A stretch of DNA of 64,000 bases, from positions 434,001 to 498,000 of the forward strand of contig JAUHWH010000001.1 of assembly GCA_030424715.1 (NCBI GenBank). The letters run 5' to 3'. Made by a program: the position numbers and the translations under genes. The notes beneath the pieces were generated by a model that was given only the letters and a program-made list of their open reading frames with translations, was not told the DNA's origin and searched no databases. Below are positions 60,700 to 64,000 of the stretch, one piece after another (position 1 is the stretch's first letter; each line of letters starts with the position of its first letter). This DNA is from Bdellovibrionia bacterium. Its GTDB lineage: Bacteria > Bdellovibrionota > Bdellovibrionia > Bdellovibrionales > JAGQZY01.

Positions 60700-60718
60700 A
60701 CACGAAAAAACGACGTGT
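60700..60718 (-). terminator. Possible hairpin upstream of the TatT-like gene
   Basis: Minus strand: ACACG and CGTGT pair around nine bases, and TTTTG follows. Weak stem; it might end transcription coming from rimO or shape the leader of the TatT-like gene. Confidence 0.3.
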
Positions 60719-60816
60719 CTCGATCAAGTGGCCGGAGTGTAATGAAGGATAGGGAAGAAAGACAAGGATTCTTTAAAAAAGTAACAGTATATTAAAAAAG
60801 ATTACCTTGCTGTGCG

Positions 60817-60888
60817 TTAAACTATTACGTTCACTAAGAAAAATAATAGTGCTGACGAAACAAAAAGTAGCAGCATGCTGTTGATCAC
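60817..60888 (-). CDS. Candidate 23-residue hydrophobic peptide
   Basis: A short frame from GTG 60888 to TAA 60817 downstream of rimO, with GGGAG eight bases before the start. The product is almost wholly hydrophobic (MLLLFVSSALLFFLVNVIV in its main part) and would form a single membrane span. Small single-span peptides of this kind are often missed. It is too short to judge by coding statistics, so it remains a candidate. It lies in the 300 bp gap between rimO and the TatT-like gene, which is otherwise A/T-rich and empty. Confidence 0.35.
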   Translation of the reverse strand: MINSMLLLFVSSALLFFLVNVIV

Positions 60889-60971
60889 GTTGATATCTCC
60901 CTCACTCCTATAATGATGAGGAAAATAACAATGCTTGTCAATAAGGGAATGTCAGATTTCCTAACCGATTT

Positions 60972-62336
60972 CTAACCTTCAGGTGTCGGTACAATGTGTC
61001 CGATCAGATCGTAATCGTGACTGTCAGTAATTTCGACCCAAACTTTTTGTCCAACGTCAGCAACACCGTCATTGATAAGAACCACACCGTCGATCTCAGG
61101 GGCTTGGGTGGCCATGCGACCTTGCAACAAGAGTTCGGTTTCTTCGCTGGGACCGTCAACAACCACTTGCACCACTTTTCCCACATAGGCTTGATGTTTC
61201 TCCCGGCTAATCTCCATTTGCAGTCTCATCAACTGATCGAAGCGGTCTTGCTTGGTGTCCTCTGAAACCGTTTGCTCAAGCTTGAAGCCCGAAGTTCCCT
61301 TTTGCGGGGAGTATGTAAAACAACCCACTCGGTCGAACTGCTGTTCTTCAATGAAGTCCAAAAGCTCTTCAAACATAGCGTCCGTCTCGCCGGGAAAACC
61401 GACGATGAACTGGGTGCGAATCACGGCATCTGGCACCTTTTTACGGATGTTCGCTAACACAGCCTTTATTTCATCACCGGTCATTTGGCGATTCATAACT
61501 CGCAACATATCGTCGTTAATATGCTGCAAGGGCATGTCAAAATAGGGAACCAAGTTGTCCCGGCTGGCAATCAAATCTAAAATCTCTTCGTCCAGACCAT
61601 CGGGATAAAGGTACAGTACTCTTATCCACTCAAGACCATCAACATCGGACAATGCCTTGAGCAATTCATAGGGTGATTCTGTGGCCTCTTTATTCTTTCG
61701 ACGCAAATCCCATCCATAATCTGTGAAATCGTGAGAGATGATATTAACCTCTTTCACACCACCGGCGACCAACAGCTTGGCTTCGTTGACAACAGACGCA
61801 ATGGTACGAGACTGCAAATTGCCTCGAATTTTGGGGATCGCACAAAACGAACAGCGCTTTAAACAACCCTCCGCAATTTTCAGATAAGCTCTGTAAAAAG
61901 GCTCGGAGTTTACTCTGGGCGTGTCCTCCTGCTGCAAAAACGTGGGCAAATGAAAAAAGTCTTTTTTATCAGAGGGCTCTTCCAGAATTTTATGAATATT
62001 TTGGAATTCACCAGAGCCGATAAAGGCATCCACTTCTGGAAGCTCGGCAATAAGATCAGATTTGTATCGTTGCACGAGACAACCCGACACAACCAACTTT
62101 TTGAGTTCGCCCGTTTCTTTTAGTTCGGCCGCATCAAGGATCTTTTGTACGGACTCTTGTTGAGCTTCGTCGATAAAGCTACATGTGTTGACTACAATCG
62201 TGTCCGCTTCTTCGGCATTGTCTGTGAGTTTATAGCCGCGCTTTAGCATTTGCCCGAGCATCATCTCGGCATCCACTTTGTTTTTGGGGCACCCTAAACT
62301 AATTAAATGTAAATTTTTTTGATTTTGTTCTTCCAT
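60972..62336 (-). CDS. rimO: Ribosomal protein S12 methylthiotransferase RimO
   Basis: 454 residues; adds a methylthio group to an Asp of S12 with radical SAM chemistry. The N-terminal MTTase domain has cluster cysteines C16 (LISLGCPKNKVDAE), C52 (VVNTCSFIDEA) and C86 (VSGCLVQRY). The radical SAM cysteines are C158, C162 and C165 (GCLKRCSFCAIPKIRG). A C-terminal TRAM domain is present (about 385-450). LGCPKNxVDxE distinguishes RimO from MiaB. It lies 3 bp after the LolA-like gene on the same transcript. Confidence 0.95.
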   Translation of the reverse strand: MEEQNQKNLHLISLGCPKNKVDAEMMLGQMLKRGYKLTDNAEEADTIVVNTCSFIDEAQQESVQKILDAAELKETGELKKLVVSGCLVQRYKSDLIAELPEVDAFIGSGEFQNIHKILEEPSDKKDFFHLPTFLQQEDTPRVNSEPFYRAYLKIAEGCLKRCSFCAIPKIRGNLQSRTIASVVNEAKLLVAGGVKEVNIISHDFTDYGWDLRRKNKEATESPYELLKALSDVDGLEWIRVLYLYPDGLDEEILDLIASRDNLVPYFDMPLQHINDDMLRVMNRQMTGDEIKAVLANIRKKVPDAVIRTQFIVGFPGETDAMFEELLDFIEEQQFDRVGCFTYSPQKGTSGFKLEQTVSEDTKQDRFDQLMRLQMEISREKHQAYVGKVVQVVVDGPSEETELLLQGRMATQAPEIDGVVLINDGVADVGQKVWVEITDSHDYDLIGHIVPTPEG

Positions 62337-62339
62337 AGG

Positions 62340-63050
62340 TCAATACACGATCAATTCAGCATCTTTCGGAGGCTTGTAGGCAAAAAGGTTGGCGTCTAAT
62401 TTTTGATTAAAGTCTGATTTGGAAAACTCGTACACGGTTTCATTATCCATCTGATCCCAATAGCGCAACTGATGTATCGTTTTGTCCTGGGTCGTTACAA
62501 CCAACTGGGCTCGCTTGAACTCTAAAGATTGTTTGTCCGGCTGGAGAAAAAAGGTGATCTGCCCCGGTTTTTCTTGCACGCCAGACACGCGAAAATATCT
62601 GAGGACCCCACCACGGGTGAGCAACTGAATGAGGCCTTGGGACTTGGCTTGCTCCGATTTTAGAGAGGCCCGAAGGACTTGTACCTTGGCTTTTTCGAAA
62701 CCCTCTGGCGGAGCACTTTCAATCCATAAATACTTTTTACCAGCGACAATCTTAGAGGCCTCTGGTTTGTGGATCTCCAGTCTCATCTGCCCATCATTCA
62801 ACCAGATCTCGCCCTCAGAGCTTTTCTGACTGCCCAGCATGGCGAGAGTGATGGTCTTTTTTAGACGCAAATGGATTCCATGTTTTTTTTGATACTTCTG
62901 GTCCACTTGTCGCAAAAGCAACATTTGAGGTTTTGATACTGAGTGGACAATAGTTTTATCCCCAGGACTGGCAAAAACCGAGGAACAAAAACAGAGTAAA
63001 AAGCTGACAACTAAAAGGACCGAACGAATCATAATGCACCATAGCAACAA
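62340..63050 (-). CDS. LolA-like outer-membrane lipoprotein carrier
   Basis: 236 residues. The signal peptide is near 7-28 (SVLLVVSFLLCFCSSVFA). The mature part fits the LolA fold: EGEIWLNDGQMRLEIHKPEASKIVAGKKYLWIESAP (three strands, about 78-114) followed by a long helical and strand region and KTIHQLRYWDQMDNETVYEFS near the end (family form DxxGxxxxxxF). It would carry lipoproteins through the periplasm. Start may be ATG 63050 (4 bp after the comF stop, G-rich site) or ATG 63032. Between comF and rimO in one operon. Confidence 0.75.
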   Translation of the reverse strand: MLLWCIMIRSVLLVVSFLLCFCSSVFASPGDKTIVHSVSKPQMLLLRQVDQKYQKKHGIHLRLKKTITLAMLGSQKSSEGEIWLNDGQMRLEIHKPEASKIVAGKKYLWIESAPPEGFEKAKVQVLRASLKSEQAKSQGLIQLLTRGGVLRYFRVSGVQEKPGQITFFLQPDKQSLEFKRAQLVVTTQDKTIHQLRYWDQMDNETVYEFSKSDFNQKLDANLFAYKPPKDAELIVY

Positions 63051-63054
63051 CCCC

Positions 63055-63669
63055 CTACAAGCTCAAGCTTTTGCGGTAAAAGAGGCTCCAGACGGTCATT
63101 TTCGTTGGCTGACCGAGAGCCCGCCACGCCGCCAGAGCGGTCTGCCCTGACGTTACAATATCGTCAACAAAATCAACATCTTGGTACTTCGAAACCAACG
63201 GAGAAAAAGCCCGTTGCTGTCGCCCCCTGCGAGAGAGACGCGATTGTTTCGCCGTCCCCAGCTGCAACAGAGGCTGAACCGGTCGCAAATTGCTTTTTGC
63301 CAGGGCCCGCGCCATATCTGAGGCGTGGTCCGCAGGCCCTCGTGAGGGATAGAACAGAGGGCCCGAACCCATAATCGCCCCCCAACAAGGGGAGTATTTG
63401 AAAAACACCGAGTAGCTACCCGCGCCTTTTAAACTATAGACCAAAGAAGACAGCTGCCGATCGCCTGGGTGCCAGTCGATCAAATAGCAATGGCGAATGT
63501 TTTTATGAATCCGGCGCTCTTTGCGTTGAATTTTTACAACCCACAGCCTCTCGCAATCGGAACACAACCAATCCCAAAAACCCCAACTTCGACCACACGA
63601 AGCACAATGTCGAACGCACTGATGCCACTTTTTAAACATGCTCCTCAAGCCATGCAAAAATAGTAGCAT
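63055..63669 (-). CDS. comF: ComF-family phosphoribosyltransferase-like protein
   Basis: About 204 residues from ATG 63669. An N-terminal zinc-finger-like segment CASCGRSWGFWDWLCSDC (about 22-39) is followed by a degenerate phosphoribosyltransferase domain with VDFVDDIVTSGQTALAAWRALG, the PRPP-loop form of ComF proteins, near the C terminus. SRLSRRGRQQRAF fits the family's QxxLxxxxRxxN region. ComF is needed for DNA uptake in naturally competent bacteria; here no other competence gene is visible, so that role is only possible. Starts at 63639 or further upstream are also possible. Confidence 0.82.
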   Translation of the reverse strand: MLLFLHGLRSMFKKWHQCVRHCASCGRSWGFWDWLCSDCERLWVVKIQRKERRIHKNIRHCYLIDWHPGDRQLSSLVYSLKGAGSYSVFFKYSPCWGAIMGSGPLFYPSRGPADHASDMARALAKSNLRPVQPLLQLGTAKQSRLSRRGRQQRAFSPLVSKYQDVDFVDDIVTSGQTALAAWRALGQPTKMTVWSLFYRKSLSL

Positions 63670-63813
63670 CCAACGAGGCCACCCCTGGTCCCTGGGGCCC
63701 CCGAAGCTTCGTTTTTCGGCACTCGAGACCTCACACTTCGGAACCCCGCCCAAAGAGAGGCTCGGTCAACTCGACCTAGAAACAATTAAGAAGGTTTTCA
63801 CTCAAAATGAAGC

Positions 63814-64000
63814 TTAGTCATTATGGTAAGGGTGGTTGTGAATAATGGTGTAGGCCCGAAAAATTTGTTCGAACAACACCGTCAGCGCAACCTCTTGATT
63901 GAGGACAAATGGCGATAAAATCATCTGAAAATTAGCTCGTTCCCTAATGGCATCGCTCACCCCAAAAGGGCCTCCCACAACAAACACCAATTTTTTACAG
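63814..64000 (-). CDS. rlmH: 23S rRNA (pseudouridine1915-N3)-methyltransferase RlmH, C-terminal part
   Basis: The last 61 codons of a SPOUT methyltransferase, cut by the window edge. FVVGGPFGVSDAIRERAN carries the SAM-binding GGPFG loop. EQIFRAYTIIHNHPYHND at the C terminus matches the family's EQLYRAxxIxxGxPYHx ending. It methylates the pseudouridine at position 1915 of 23S rRNA. It is upstream of comF on the same strand. Confidence 0.93.
   Translation of the reverse strand, partial: CKKLVFVVGGPFGVSDAIRERANFQMILSPFVLNQEVALTVLFEQIFRAYTIIHNHPYHND

Overview
This 64 kb window is chromosomal DNA of a Gram-negative, double-membrane bacterium of moderate G+C. I infer a member of the Bdellovibrionota (Bdellovibrio-like). 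The reasons are an Flp/Tad pilus locus with unusual composition, many exported TPR, beta-barrel and lipoprotein genes, lipoproteins with a FQNC-type lipobox, and delta-proteobacterial-looking Flp prepilins (QGATEY). No tRNA, rRNA, CRISPR array, prophage or transposase gene is visible.

Layout. 1-1.8 kb: tail of a 2Fe-2S ferredoxin and glutamine-dependent NAD synthetase. 1.8-13.5 kb: a Tad/Flp pilus region. It holds a divergent prepilin-like Ser/Gly-rich protein, a TPR protein, Flp pilin, prepilin peptidase, three small TadE-like prepilins, CpaB, the CpaC secretin, a single polypeptide that joins the TadZ/CpaE-type ParA ATPase to the TadA/CpaF secretion ATPase, TadB, and an RHS/YD-repeat exported protein that follows tadB by 3 bp. 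No tadC is seen. A large TadG-like protein lies separately at 19.1-21.2 kb. 13.6-18.9 kb: a stand-alone receiver protein, an outer-membrane protein and groESL. 21.3-25.1 kb: an exported protein coupled to two Opp/Dpp-type permeases, and NagZ. 25.1-28.9 kb: a cobalamin riboswitch, a BtuB-type receptor that has no ordinary start codon in front of its signal peptide, TonB, and a 44-residue basic protein. 28.9-37.2 kb: envelope proteins, GalU, PriA, a CFI-box protein and a Rossmann-fold flavoprotein-like protein.

37.3-46.6 kb is a long housekeeping run: rpsB-tsf-pyrH-frr-uppS-cdsA-rseP-tsaB-(J-domain/HTH protein)-rluD-pgeF. It covers translation, cell-wall lipid carrier synthesis, phospholipid synthesis and envelope proteolysis. 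It ends in a roughly 580 bp non-coding element bounded by 25 bp terminal inverted repeats (MITE-like), followed by a 7 bp tandem array of about 15 copies. 47.2-52.9 kb (minus strand): class III aminotransferase, M20 amidohydrolase, AstD-like dehydrogenase, MltG and a small protein in one tightly packed operon. 53-57.5 kb: BatE-like, cyclic-nucleotide-binding and AI-2E-type proteins, then BamD, TPR and Hpt. 57.5-64 kb (minus strand): a lipoprotein/beta-barrel/TatT-like operon, rimO, a LolA-like protein, comF and the end of rlmH.

The observations most worth following are the TadZ-TadA fusion with its five prepilin-like neighbours and YD-repeat partner, the riboswitch-controlled btuB with a non-AUG start, the MITE-like element at pgeF, and several promoters placed so close to start codons that leaderless mRNAs are predicted.
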